NCBI RefSeq assembly: GCF_034353875.1
Contig: NZ_CP133784.1
Coordinates: 2,294,001 to 2,358,000 of the forward strand
DNA from: Pseudomonas sp. MH9.2
Lineage (GTDB): Bacteria; Pseudomonadota; Gammaproteobacteria; Pseudomonadales; Pseudomonadaceae
Direction: 5' to 3'
DNA length: 64,000 nucleotides
Numbering within the stretch: the first letter of the stretch is position 1; every line of letters begins with the position of its first letter. Shown here piece after piece: positions 1-7,999 of this stretch. The notes under the pieces were generated by a model, which was not told the DNA's origin, did not search any database, and worked only from the letters and a program-made list of their open reading frames with translations. The translations under genes were made by a program, and so were the position numbers.

Positions 1-64
1 CCGCCAAAAAATAAGACGATCCAGCCGTTGTTTGACCACTTTCCCATATAAGAACAAAAGAATT

Positions 65-1060
65 ATGTCTACCCAACACTCCGCGCCCCTGCGGCGCGTC
101 AGCATTCTGGCCATTGAGGGGGTATTCGCTTCAACCCTGATGCAAGCCAAAGATTTTTTCCATCTCGCCAGCCTGCGCTATGGAAAACAGCTGGGCCAGG
201 GCCTCAAAACGACCTTCGAAACCCGTATCGTCAGCCCAGACGGGCTTCCTGTGCGCAGTTTCAGCGATGTGATCCTGCCCGTGGATGGCGGCCTGGAACA
301 CAGCGATGTGATCATCCTGCCCGCGTTCTGGGATGACTTCGATGCACTGTGCCTGCGCTACCCTCAAGTGCTGCCATGGCTGCGCGAGCAACACGCCAAG
401 GGCGCCGTACTGTGCGGCGAAGCCAGCGGCGTTTTCTGGCTGGCACAGGCAGGCCTGCTCGATGGCAAGGAGGCGACCACTTATTGGCGATTCTTCAGCG
501 AGTTTGGCGAGCGCTTCCCTGCGGTGCTGCTCAATCAGGAAAAGCACCTGACCGATGCGGACAATGTGTATTGCGCGGGCGGCACGACGTCAGCCTGCGA
601 CCTGTACATCTACCTGATCGAGCGCTTCTGCGGGGCCAATGTCGCGCAAGCCGTAGCCCGCGACATTCTTTACGAGGTGCAACGCAACTATTCGCCGGGA
701 CGAATGGGTTTCGGCGGGCAAAAACTGCATCAGGACGTGATCATTCTGCAGATACAGCAATGGCTCGAAGAGCATTTTGCTGACAAGTTTCGCTTCGAAG
801 ATGTCGCCCGGGAACACAGCATGAGCATCCGCAACTTCATGCGCCGCTTCCAGACCGCCACGGGAGACAAGCCCCTGCATTACCTGCAAAGGCTGCGCAT
901 AGAAACCGCCAAGGGCCTGCTTTCCGGCACCCGCAAAAGCATCAAGACCATCAGCTACGAAGTCGGCTACGACGATGCCAGCTTCTTTGCCCGACTCTTC
1001 CGCCAGCACACCGAACTGTCACCGAACCAGTATCGACAACAGTTTCTGCAAGCGGCTTGA
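65..1060 (+). CDS. GlxA-family transcriptional regulator (DJ-1/PfpI-like plus AraC HTH)
   Basis: This 331-residue protein has two parts. An N-terminal DJ-1/PfpI-like domain (about residues 10-190) carries the cysteine elbow in GAVLCGEASG (Cys near 117). A C-terminal AraC-type double helix-turn-helix (about 220-325) contains the family signature ending in GYDDASFFARLFR. Proteins of this layout control amine, amino-acid or choline-derived catabolism in pseudomonads, but nothing nearby names the target. I start at the ATG at 65 (MSTQHS). A TTG 33 bases upstream keeps the frame open but adds residues that do not look conserved. It converges with zapE, and its effector is unknown. Confidence 0.85.
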   Translation: MSTQHSAPLRRVSILAIEGVFASTLMQAKDFFHLASLRYGKQLGQGLKTTFETRIVSPDGLPVRSFSDVILPVDGGLEHSDVIILPAFWDDFDALCLRYPQVLPWLREQHAKGAVLCGEASGVFWLAQAGLLDGKEATTYWRFFSEFGERFPAVLLNQEKHLTDADNVYCAGGTTSACDLYIYLIERFCGANVAQAVARDILYEVQRNYSPGRMGFGGQKLHQDVIILQIQQWLEEHFADKFRFEDVAREHSMSIRNFMRRFQTATGDKPLHYLQRLRIETAKGLLSGTRKSIKTISYEVGYDDASFFARLFRQHTELSPNQYRQQFLQAA

Positions 1061-1098
1061 GGTGAATGGGCACACCCTACGAAGGCTGTGCATCCAGC

Positions 1099-2193
1099 CT
1101 AGGGCTTGTGTGCCCGCGACAGGAACTCATGGGACTGCATTTCCAGCAGACGGCTGAGCGTGCGCTGGAACTCGAAGTTCAAGCGGCCACCGGTGTACAG
1201 GTCTTTTAGCTCAACCTCGGCGGAAATGATCAGCTTGACGTTGCGGTCGTAGAACTCGTCGACCATGTTGATAAAGCGCCGAGCGATATCGTCAGTGGTC
1301 ACACTCATCTGCTCGACGCCGCTGATCAACACGGCGTGAAAGATTTTGCCGAGTTCAATGTAGTCATTCTGGCTGCGCGGGCCGTCGCACAGTTCACGAA
1401 AATCGAACCAGGCCACGTCATCGCACGTCAGCAGCGCGCGAATCTCACGATTCTCGATCATCAGCACGTCGTCCTTGGTCGCTTGGGCGCAGTCCGGAGT
1501 CAATGCACGGAAACTCTTGCGCAGGCTCTCCTCGGCGGCAGCATCGAGCGGAAAATGGAACAGCTCGGCTTGCTCCAGATGGCGCAGACGGTAATCCACA
1601 CCGCTGTCGACGTTAACGATTTCAGTGTGCTGCTTGATCAGGGCGATGGCAGGCAAGAAGCGCGCGCGCTGCAGACCGTCTTTGTACAGACCGTCCGGCA
1701 CAATGTTCGACGTAGCGACCAGGGTTACGCCGTTTTTGAACAACTCTTCCATCAAGGTCCCGAGAATCATCGCATCGGTAATGTCCGAAACGAAAAATTC
1801 ATCGAAGCAGATCACTCGCGCCTCATCGGAAAAACGCTTGGCAATCAGGACCAGCGGATTCTTCTCGCCGCTGAGAGTCCTCATCTCTTCGTGCACACGC
1901 TTCATGAAGCGGTGGAAGTGAGTGCGAACCTTTGCCTTGAACGGCAAGGCTTCGAAGAAGGTATCGACCAGGTACGTCTTGCCCCGGCCAACGCCACCCC
2001 AGAAGTACACGCCCTTGACGGGCACCTGCTCTTTCTTGCCGAACAGTTTGCCGAACATCCCTGGCTTGTTCTGCTGCGCGGCGACCAGATCGTCGTACAG
2101 GCGCTGCAAATGGCGCACAGCGTTTTCCTGCGCAGCATCGTGGAAGAAGTCGGGGTTTTTCAGATCAGCTTGATATCGTTCTAGGGGGGTCAT
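1099..2193 (-). CDS. zapE: Cell division ATPase ZapE (AFG1-like)
   Basis: The protein has 364 residues, the usual length for the AFG1/ZapE family. The Walker A motif GGVGRGKT lies at about residues 66-73 and the Walker B/DEFF segment (VICFDEFFVSD) at about 128-138. In Escherichia coli ZapE is an ATPase that binds FtsZ and weakens Z-ring bundles late in division, especially under stress. The start is the ATG at 2193 (MTPLERYQ). A TTG at 2205 would add only four residues. The shine-dalgarno match upstream is weak. trpS lies upstream on the same strand, 67 bases away, so co-transcription is possible. Confidence 0.93.
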   Translation of the reverse strand: MTPLERYQADLKNPDFFHDAAQENAVRHLQRLYDDLVAAQQNKPGMFGKLFGKKEQVPVKGVYFWGGVGRGKTYLVDTFFEALPFKAKVRTHFHRFMKRVHEEMRTLSGEKNPLVLIAKRFSDEARVICFDEFFVSDITDAMILGTLMEELFKNGVTLVATSNIVPDGLYKDGLQRARFLPAIALIKQHTEIVNVDSGVDYRLRHLEQAELFHFPLDAAAEESLRKSFRALTPDCAQATKDDVLMIENREIRALLTCDDVAWFDFRELCDGPRSQNDYIELGKIFHAVLISGVEQMSVTTDDIARRFINMVDEFYDRNVKLIISAEVELKDLYTGGRLNFEFQRTLSRLLEMQSHEFLSRAHKP

Positions 2194-2260
2194 ATTCGTT
2201 AGCAAGGCAAGAAAAACGGGCCGCCACTGTAGCGACGACCCTTGAAAATGGCAATCAGAC

Positions 2261-3604
2261 CTATTGCGGGGCCAGTGCCGCTTTCAGGTTTTCGATGGCT
2301 GCGTCACGCGCAACGCTGTCGGAAAACAGCGGACTGTCTGCCACACAAGCACCCTCCAGCCATACGCTAAAACGGTCTTCCTCACTGCGCATGTCCAGTT
2401 CGCCGCCTTGCTGTAGCTGCTTGCTGACAGCACCGGCCGTCTTGCCGTCGGCAAAATTGCGCGACAGCAGCAATTGCTCACCATCGGCAGACAGCAGCCG
2501 GAAACGGAAACTGCCGTCATCTTCACGGAAGCTGACGAAGCGCGCGCCCTTCACTGCTTTTTTCTTACCGGTGTCCGCGCTTTGTACGACGCTGCGGAAA
2601 GAACGCAGGCCGACCGCCTCACGCAACTCACCGAGAAACGGTGTTGCGACGCTTCGCGCTTTTTCCGCACCCGCCAGAAGAATGTCTTCCAGATCGGCTG
2701 GACGCTCCATAAACCCGTGGTAGCGCTCACGCGCCTCGCTCAGCTCGCTCTCCAGCAGTTGGAACAAGCGCTGCTTGGCGTCGCCCCAACCCAGGCCCTG
2801 CAACAGCTCAGAACGGAACTCAGCGCCTTGCTCAGGCGTTGCGAAGGCCTGATAGAGGGTAAACAGGTGCGAATTATCAGGATCCTTGGCTTCGCCCGGC
2901 GCACGCGAGTCAGTGACGATGCGCGAGATCGCCTCTTTCATGTCCTTGGGGCTACTGAACAACGGGATCGTGTTGTCGTAGCTTTTGGACATTTTGCGCC
3001 CGTCCAGCCCCGGCAGCGTGGCAACGCCCTCCTCAATCAAAGCTTCGGGCATGACAAAGAATTCCTTGCCCTTGCCGAACAGATGGTTGAAACGCTGACC
3101 GATGTCGCGAGCCATTTCGACGTGCTGAATCTGGTCACGACCGACCGGCACTTTATGCGCGTTGAACATCAGGATGTCGGCGGCCATCAGCACCGGATAG
3201 CTGTACAAGCCCATGGTGATGCCTGCGTCCGGGTCTTCGCCGGCTTCGACGTTTTTGTCCACCGAAGCCTTGTAGGCATGTGCGCGGTTGAGCAACCCCT
3301 TGGCCGCGACACAGGTCAGCAGCCAGGTCAGTTCAGGAATTTCCGGGATATCCGACTGGCGATAGAAAGTGACCCGATTCACGTCCAGGCCAGAAGCCAG
3401 CCAGGTTGCAGCGATTTCCAGACGCGAGCGCTGAATGCGCAGCGGGTCATCGCATTTGATCAGCGCGTGGTAGTCGGCCAGGAAATAGAATGAATCGGCA
3501 TCGCTCTGGCGGCTGGCGACGATGGCCGGACGGATGGCGCCGGCATAGTTGCCAAGGTGTGGCGTGCCGGAAGTGGTGATACCGGTCAGGATACGAGTGG
3601 TCAT
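2261..3604 (-). CDS. trpS: Tryptophan--tRNA ligase (extended form)
   Basis: This class I aminoacyl-tRNA synthetase charges tRNA-Trp. The HIGH-like motif is PHLGNYAG (about residues 15-22) and the KMSKS loop is GRKMSKSYDN (lysine and serine signature at 204-208). It has 447 residues, about 100 more than the E. coli enzyme. The extra part is C-terminal, after about residue 345, and is a feature of the Pseudomonas TrpS form. The start is the ATG at 3604. The gene lies between the alpha/beta hydrolase upstream and zapE downstream, all on the minus strand. Confidence 0.95.
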   Translation of the reverse strand: MTTRILTGITTSGTPHLGNYAGAIRPAIVASRQSDADSFYFLADYHALIKCDDPLRIQRSRLEIAATWLASGLDVNRVTFYRQSDIPEIPELTWLLTCVAAKGLLNRAHAYKASVDKNVEAGEDPDAGITMGLYSYPVLMAADILMFNAHKVPVGRDQIQHVEMARDIGQRFNHLFGKGKEFFVMPEALIEEGVATLPGLDGRKMSKSYDNTIPLFSSPKDMKEAISRIVTDSRAPGEAKDPDNSHLFTLYQAFATPEQGAEFRSELLQGLGWGDAKQRLFQLLESELSEARERYHGFMERPADLEDILLAGAEKARSVATPFLGELREAVGLRSFRSVVQSADTGKKKAVKGARFVSFREDDGSFRFRLLSADGEQLLLSRNFADGKTAGAVSKQLQQGGELDMRSEEDRFSVWLEGACVADSPLFSDSVARDAAIENLKAALAPQ

Positions 3605-3658
3605 GGCTAGTCGCTTATAGGGTTAGGCGCCTATGGAGTCAGACGCTTGTGGCTGCAA

Positions 3659-4294
3659 TCAATTCGAAAGGCGCGGCAGGACCAGCTCTTTGAGCTCGGT
3701 CAGCTTGCCATGAAAAAAGTGCCCACATTCTGCCACTTTCAGTAGCTCATGGGGGCGCTCAAGGGCGTCGGACCATGCGTAAACCGCTTGCGGGTCGACA
3801 ACCTCATCAGCCTCGGGCTGAATCAGGGTCAGCGGGCAGTTCTGCGGCAGTACATGCTCATTACCCAGACGCGCCACCGCCGCAGCCACCATGAACAGAT
3901 GACTCAGTTGCTCACCCTTGGCTTCCAGGCGTCCGCCCAGGCTGGCGGCGACAAAGCCGCCAAAGGAGAACCCAAACAGCGTGATCGGCAGTTCAGGATG
4001 CTGCTCACGCAACCATTGCGCTGCGGCTTCGGCGTCATCGATTTCGCCAGAGCCCATATCGTGTGCGCCAGCGCTGGCGCCAACCCCGCGATAATTGAAG
4101 CGCAGGGTGATCAAACCGGCGTCGCGAGCAGTGCGCTGCAACGTCGACACGACTTTATTGAGCATGGTTCCACCCTGCACCGGGTTAGGATGGCAGATCA
4201 GCGCCATGCCGCGGGCGTCCTCAAGATCGAGGTAAAGGGCTTCAAGCTGGCCTACCGGGCCATCAATCAATACAGGGGTTTCGCGGATGAGCAA
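3659..4294 (-). CDS. Small alpha/beta hydrolase
   Basis: A 211-residue cytoplasmic alpha/beta hydrolase of the dienelactone-hydrolase-like type. The nucleophile elbow is GFSFGG (Ser about 110), an HPNP stretch near residue 35 is typical of this subfamily, and a late acid (EADEVVDP) and histidine (CGHFFHGK) complete a plausible triad. The substrate is unknown. The start appears to be TTG at 4294: a GGAG sits seven bases upstream and there is no in-frame ATG before residue 30. It lies 54 bases upstream of trpS on the same strand and is divergent from zapG. Confidence 0.8.
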   Translation of the reverse strand: MLIRETPVLIDGPVGQLEALYLDLEDARGMALICHPNPVQGGTMLNKVVSTLQRTARDAGLITLRFNYRGVGASAGAHDMGSGEIDDAEAAAQWLREQHPELPITLFGFSFGGFVAASLGGRLEAKGEQLSHLFMVAAAVARLGNEHVLPQNCPLTLIQPEADEVVDPQAVYAWSDALERPHELLKVAECGHFFHGKLTELKELVLPRLSN

Positions 4295-4433
4295 GAATGA
4301 ACTCCGTGACCTCGAAATGGGTCGACTCGTCTAGCTGATAGTCTGTGACTTGCATACCCGTGAGCGTGTCACGGTATACAGCACAGGTTCGAGCCGTTAA
4401 CGTAAAGCAAAGCCGTTTATAGAGGAAGGACTC

Positions 4434-4868
4434 GTGGAACTCTCGCTCTCAGTTTGGTTGTTGCCGACGCTTGCCCTGGTTGTCGGCGTCGTCATTGGTT
4501 TCCTGGTCGCTCGTTTGCTGCCCAACGCCGCCCCTAACAGCACGCAGCGTCAGCTGGATGATGTTCAGGAGCGCTTCAACAGTTATCAGAACGAAGTGGT
4601 TACCCACTTCAACAGCACGGCAACCCTGGTGAACAAGCTTTCGCAGAATTTCCAGGAAGTACAGGACCATCTCTCCGATGGTGCCAACCGCCTGGCGCTG
4701 GACGAAGTGACACGTCAACGCTTGCTGGCCAGCCTGCACGCCGATGCGCCACAAGCGCCTCGCGACCGACTGACGCCACCCCGCACCACAGAAGCGCCGA
4801 AGGATTACGCGCCCAAAACACCGAACGCCCCCGGCATGCTCGATGAGCATTACGGTTTGAAAAAATAA
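4434..4868 (+). CDS. zapG: YhcB/ZapG family inner-membrane division and envelope protein (DUF1043)
   Basis: A 144-residue protein with one N-terminal membrane helix (about residues 6-27, LPTLALVVGVVIGFLVARLL). A predicted coiled-coil stretch follows (about 37-85, QRQLDDVQERFNSYQNEV) and then a proline-rich tail. This is the layout of E. coli YhcB (ZapG), which interacts with divisome and elongasome proteins and affects envelope biogenesis. The start codon is GTG at 4434, preceded by AGGAAGG at proper spacing. The gene stands alone and ends in its own terminator. Confidence 0.88.
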   Translation: MELSLSVWLLPTLALVVGVVIGFLVARLLPNAAPNSTQRQLDDVQERFNSYQNEVVTHFNSTATLVNKLSQNFQEVQDHLSDGANRLALDEVTRQRLLASLHADAPQAPRDRLTPPRTTEAPKDYAPKTPNAPGMLDEHYGLKK

Positions 4869-4884
4869 ACTGAGCTCAAAACAC

Positions 4885-4920
4885 AAAAAACCGCCGCTCT
4901 GACCGAGCGACGGTTTTTTT
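4885..4920 (+). terminator. Rho-independent terminator of zapG
   Basis: A run of A, then CCGCCGCTC, a five-base loop, GAGCGACGG and a run of seven T. The stem has one C·A mismatch. It begins 17 bases after the zapG stop codon. Confidence 0.85.
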
Positions 4921-4978
4921 ATTTGGGCGGGAAGCGTAGTTGCAAACACGCTCACAGGGTTTTGTGTGCCGCAAACCT

Positions 4979-5023
4979 GTAGGAGCCCCTTGTCCGCGAT
5001 GGCGGTGTGTCAGACACACCGCC
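4979..5023 (+). repeat. REP-like element with hairpin
   Basis: The head (GTAGGAGCCCCTTGTCCGCG) matches the general form of Pseudomonas REP elements. It is followed by a perfect 11-base inverted repeat, GGCGGTGTGTC / GACACACCGCC, around a single base (5001-5023). It sits between the zapG terminator and the cysNC 3'-end copy. Confidence 0.6.
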
Positions 5024-5031
5024 TCATACCC

Positions 5032-5100
5032 ATCAGATCGCGCCGCGGCTGCGTAGCAGTTCCAGAACTTGCTTGACGCTGTTGTCGAGTGGCAGCGATT
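5032..5100 (-). pseudogene. Partial duplicate of the cysNC 3' end (direct repeat, distal copy)
   Basis: These 69 bases match 6089-6157, the end of the intact cysNC, at 64 of 69 positions by eye. They lie in the same orientation at an offset of 1057 bases. Read on the minus strand the copy encodes [21 protein letters not shown] and a stop, against [10 protein letters not shown]... in the real gene. Beyond 5100 only weak similarity persists for a few codons. It is therefore a remnant of an APS-kinase C terminus, left by an insertion, an exchange with a related strain, or a decayed second copy. It is not a functional gene. Confidence 0.85.
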
Positions 5101-5191
5101 CGATATAGATTTTTCCTACAACACTTTCGGACTGCGGAGTCTATATAACATTTCGACCTGAAACTATGCTCTTCCGAAGTTAGGAGGACAT

Positions 5192-5350
5192 ATGAAAACA
5201 ATCGTAACGATCATCATCTGTGTACTGCTTTCAGGCTGCGTATCGGAAGACTGCTATAGAAACTGCTTCATGTTTAAAAAACACGACCCCGACCTAGATT
5301 TTAAATGCGACATAAACCCTGACAGGCCTGAGTGTGCCGAACGCCGCTAA
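5192..5350 (+). CDS. Small cysteine-rich lipoprotein, unknown function
   Basis: A 52-residue reading frame preceded by an excellent ribosome-binding site (TAGGAGGACAT then ATG). The N terminus (MKTIVTIIICVLLSGC) is a lipoprotein signal peptide with lipobox LLSGC, so Cys16 should be lipidated. The mature part is only 37 residues and is rich in cysteine and charge (C21, C25, C39, C48). A TATAAC box lies at 5144-5149, about 45 bases upstream. I recognise no family. It lies between the cysNC remnant and the broken lectin gene, in visibly AT-richer DNA, so it may be cargo of that patch. An immunity or lysis role is speculation. Confidence 0.6.
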   Translation: MKTIVTIIICVLLSGCVSEDCYRNCFMFKKHDPDLDFKCDINPDRPECAERR

Positions 5351-5388
5351 CGCCTACAATCGCATCTAATATCGTACCCCTTGAAAAA

Positions 5389-5889
5389 TCACCAGAAGTC
5401 AAACCTCCAGATGGGATGCTCTTTTGACTGAAACAAAATTTTATATATTTTTGGCACAGATCGTCCAGGCACAAACCCAAAGCGAGCCCAGCATAAGGCC
5501 CCTGTTCGATTGTCGTAGATGACCATATTCCCGTCATCCTGCAAGGCCAAATAGCTGTTGTACCAGACTGACTTGTCACGCGTGTGGCTGCTCTCGGCAA
5601 TCCAGGTACGGCTCCGGAGGCTGTCGTACAAGAAGCCACTGTTGCTCACAATGAAGCGCGGAGCCCCAACCATTTTCTTTTGAGAGGACAGAGTCTTGCT
5701 ATAAGGTTGGCCAGTGTCAGCAATCTAGGCAACCACGCCGTGATCCTTGATCACCAAGTTCCCGTCGCCTTGCAACTCCAATCGGAAACGCCCATTCGGA
5801 GATACCAGAAATTGTCCTGGCGACATGATCTGATTGGGTGGCAATACTGAAGAACCACTTCCTTGAAACGGAACATATTGAATACTCAT
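5389..5889 (-). pseudogene. B-lectin (bulb-type mannose-binding) protein interrupted by in-frame TAG
   Basis: One reading frame of 166 codons runs from ATG 5889 ([10 protein letters not shown]) to 5389. Codon 55 is TAG (5725-5727). Upstream lies QGDGNLVIK and downstream QDDGNMVIY, two copies of the QxDxNxVxY sugar-binding signature of bulb-type lectins. The stop falls after DHGVVA, where this fold normally has tryptophan, so TGG to TAG is the simplest explanation. Translation would give a 54-residue stump. Pseudomonas lectin-like bacteriocins (LlpA, pyocin L) use tandem domains of this fold. This protein has a single domain and no secretion signal. It converges with the small lipoprotein gene and is AT-richer than its neighbours. 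A sequencing error is the main alternative. Confidence 0.75.
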
Positions 5890-5950
5890 ACTTATCTCTA
5901 CAAACAATAATTGAGCACCCACTTGATCAGATTAATACCTCGCCCAGGCC

Positions 5951-5962
5951 ATACATATGTAT
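5951..5962. promoter_or_regulatory. Perfect 12-bp palindrome upstream of the lectin gene
   Basis: ATACATATGTAT is a perfect palindrome 62 bases upstream of the lectin start codon, in AT-rich promoter-like DNA. It could be a regulator's operator. It is not a good LexA box, because the flanking bases give CTA...TGG rather than CTG...CAG. Confidence 0.25.
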
Positions 5963-6039
5963 AGATAACTCAGACTATTATTTTGCGCTTTAACACCCAC
6001 AAAACATCATCTGATGCACAACTTACAGGCCATAAAAAA

Positions 6040-6072
6040 CCCTGCGAAGAATCACGCCTTCGCAGGGTCTTT
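6040..6072. terminator. Bidirectional Rho-independent terminator downstream of cysNC
   Basis: A perfect ten-base stem CCCTGCGAAG / CTTCGCAGGG with an eight-base loop. It is followed by TCTTTTT on the plus strand and by TTTTTT when read on the minus strand. It lies 17-50 bases beyond the cysNC stop and serves as the end of the cysDNC transcript. Confidence 0.85.
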
Positions 6073-6088
6073 TTGTCAGCGGACAGCG

Positions 6089-6157
6089 ATCAGATCGCGC
6101 CGCGGCTGCGCAGGAGTTCCAGGACTTGCTTGACGCTGTCGTCGAGTGACAGCGATT
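6089..6157 (-). repeat. Direct repeat, proximal copy (3' end of intact cysNC)
   Basis: This is the native partner of the copy at 5032-5100. It comprises the last codons and stop of cysNC. Together the two copies bracket the 988-bp stretch that carries the small lipoprotein gene, the broken lectin and a terminator. Confidence 0.8.
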
Positions 6158-7985
6158 GAGTGTCGATCACCAGATCGGCATTCAATGGCACGTCATACGC
6201 GAAGGACTCACCCGGGATGTTGTCGCCATTGGCGGCATACAGACCCTGCGGATCACGCTCGCGGCAGACCGCTGGCGAAGCCTGGACGTAAACGGTGATC
6301 AGACGATCATCACCGATCAGTGACTTAGCCTGTTCGCGACCTTCGGCGTCCGGGGCAACGAATGCCGCCAGTGTCAGCAGGCCCGCTTCGTTGAACTGAC
6401 GTGCAACATGCGCGGCACGTCTCCAGTTTTCGGTACGCCCGGCACGGTCCTGCGGCAGACCCTTGTTCAGGTCATGGCGCAGGTTCTGGCCGTCAAGCAC
6501 GTAAACCGCACGCCCCATGTCGAACAGCTTGCGCTCCACGGCATAGGCCAGAGTGCTTTTGCCAGCGCCGGACAAGCCGCTGAACAATACCGTGGCAGGC
6601 TGCTGACCGAAACGGCGCGCACGCTCTTCGGTAGCGACGTGAGCCTTGTAGTCATGATGGCTACCACCGACAACGATTGGGCGAGCGATGATCATGCCCG
6701 CAGCAACGGTGCCGTTGGTCAACCGATCAATAACGATGAAAGAACCCGTGGTGCGGTTGCTGTCATAGCCATCCAGCGCAATCGCGCTGTCGAGACTGAT
6801 TTTGACCCGACCGATTTCATTCAGTTGCAACGCGCTGGCCGGGCCTTCGGCCAAGGTGTTAACGTCGACCCTGTAGGCGATGCTGGCAACAGAACCCTGC
6901 ACGTAGCTGGTGGCGCGCTTGATGTCGTACTTCTTGCCCGGCAGCATTGGCTCTTCAGCCATCCAGACCATCATCGCGTCGAAGCTGTCAGTGATCTGCG
7001 GAATGCTGTCGGCATGCACCAGCAAGTCGCCACGGGAGATGTCGACTTCGTCTTCCATGGTCAGGGTCACGGCCTGGCCTGGACCGGCGTGTTCCAGTTC
7101 GCCATCAAAGGTGACGATGGATTTAACCCGACTGGTCTTGCCGGACGGCAACACGATGATTTCATCGCCTTTGTGCACGATGCCGCTGGCCAGGGTGCCG
7201 GCGAAACCACGGAAGTTCAGGTTCGGACGGTTAACGTACTGCACCGGGAAACGCAGGTCGGTGAAGTTACGATCCGCCGCAAACTCTACGGTCTCGAGAA
7301 TTTCCATCAGCGTCTGGCCGGTGTACCACGGCGAACGCTCGCTGTGATTGACCACGTTGTCGCCCTTCAGCGCGGACATCGGGACGAAATGCATGGTGGT
7401 CGGCTTGAGCGCGATGCCATCGGCAAACTTCAGGTAATCGGCCTTGATCGACTCGAAAACCCCTTCATCGAAGTTCTTCAGGTCCATCTTGTTGATGGCG
7501 ACGACGATGTGCTTGATGCCCAACAGCGACGCGATGAAGCTGTGGCGGCGGGTCTGGGTCTGCACGCCGTAACGGGCGTCCACCAGAATGATCGCCAGGT
7601 CACAAGTCGACGCACCAGTGGCCATGTTGCGGGTGTACTGCTCATGGCCTGGGGTATCGGCAATGATGAATTTGCGTTTGGCGGTGGAGAAGTAGCGATA
7701 CGCGACATCGATGGTGATGCCCTGCTCACGCTCGGCCTGCAGGCCGTCTACCAGCAATGCCAGGTCGATATCGTCGCCGGTGGTGCCGACTTTTTTCGAG
7801 TCGCGGGTAATGGCTTCCAGGTGATCTTCGTAGATCATCTTGGAGTCATGCAACAGGCGGCCGATCAGCGTGCTCTTGCCGTCGTCGACGTTACCGCAGG
7901 TGAGGAAGCGCAGCAGTTCCTTGCGTTCGTGCTGGCCCAGATAGGCGAGGATGTCCTCGCTGATCAATTCTGATTGATGCGACAT
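6090..7985 (-). CDS. cysNC: Bifunctional sulfate adenylyltransferase subunit 1 / adenylylsulfate kinase
   Basis: A 631-residue fusion. The N-terminal CysN part is an EF-Tu-like GTPase with [21 protein letters not shown] and NKMD; it couples GTP hydrolysis to APS formation by CysD. The C-terminal part, from about residue 450, is the APS kinase CysC with P-loop [11 protein letters not shown], which makes PAPS. The fused form is usual in Pseudomonas. The ATG at 7985 has AGGGTG at good spacing, while a GTG at 7994 overlaps that site. cysD lies 14 bases upstream, so the two form an operon for assimilatory sulfate reduction. Confidence 0.96.
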   Translation of the reverse strand: MSHQSELISEDILAYLGQHERKELLRFLTCGNVDDGKSTLIGRLLHDSKMIYEDHLEAITRDSKKVGTTGDDIDLALLVDGLQAEREQGITIDVAYRYFSTAKRKFIIADTPGHEQYTRNMATGASTCDLAIILVDARYGVQTQTRRHSFIASLLGIKHIVVAINKMDLKNFDEGVFESIKADYLKFADGIALKPTTMHFVPMSALKGDNVVNHSERSPWYTGQTLMEILETVEFAADRNFTDLRFPVQYVNRPNLNFRGFAGTLASGIVHKGDEIIVLPSGKTSRVKSIVTFDGELEHAGPGQAVTLTMEDEVDISRGDLLVHADSIPQITDSFDAMMVWMAEEPMLPGKKYDIKRATSYVQGSVASIAYRVDVNTLAEGPASALQLNEIGRVKISLDSAIALDGYDSNRTTGSFIVIDRLTNGTVAAGMIIARPIVVGGSHHDYKAHVATEERARRFGQQPATVLFSGLSGAGKSTLAYAVERKLFDMGRAVYVLDGQNLRHDLNKGLPQDRAGRTENWRRAAHVARQFNEAGLLTLAAFVAPDAEGREQAKSLIGDDRLITVYVQASPAVCRERDPQGLYAANGDNIPGESFAYDVPLNADLVIDTQSLSLDDSVKQVLELLRSRGAI

Positions 7986-7999
7986 GTGAGACACCCTGT

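Noticed and set aside
5010..5201. 63-codon frame on the minus strand over the cysNC remnant
   Set aside because: It reads the remnant in the wrong frame and overlaps the ribosome-binding site of the small lipoprotein gene.
5725..5727. Programmed stop-codon readthrough or recoding at the lectin TAG
   Set aside because: The following bases (ATTGCT) do not match known readthrough contexts and no suppressor system is visible. A nonsense mutation is simpler.
5951..5962. LexA (SOS) box before the lectin gene
   Set aside because: The palindrome lacks the CTG...CAG ends required for a LexA site.
6408..7973. 521-codon frame antisense to cysNC
   Set aside because: Shadow of the GTPase/APS-kinase gene, with a histidine- and glutamine-rich composition typical of antisense frames.
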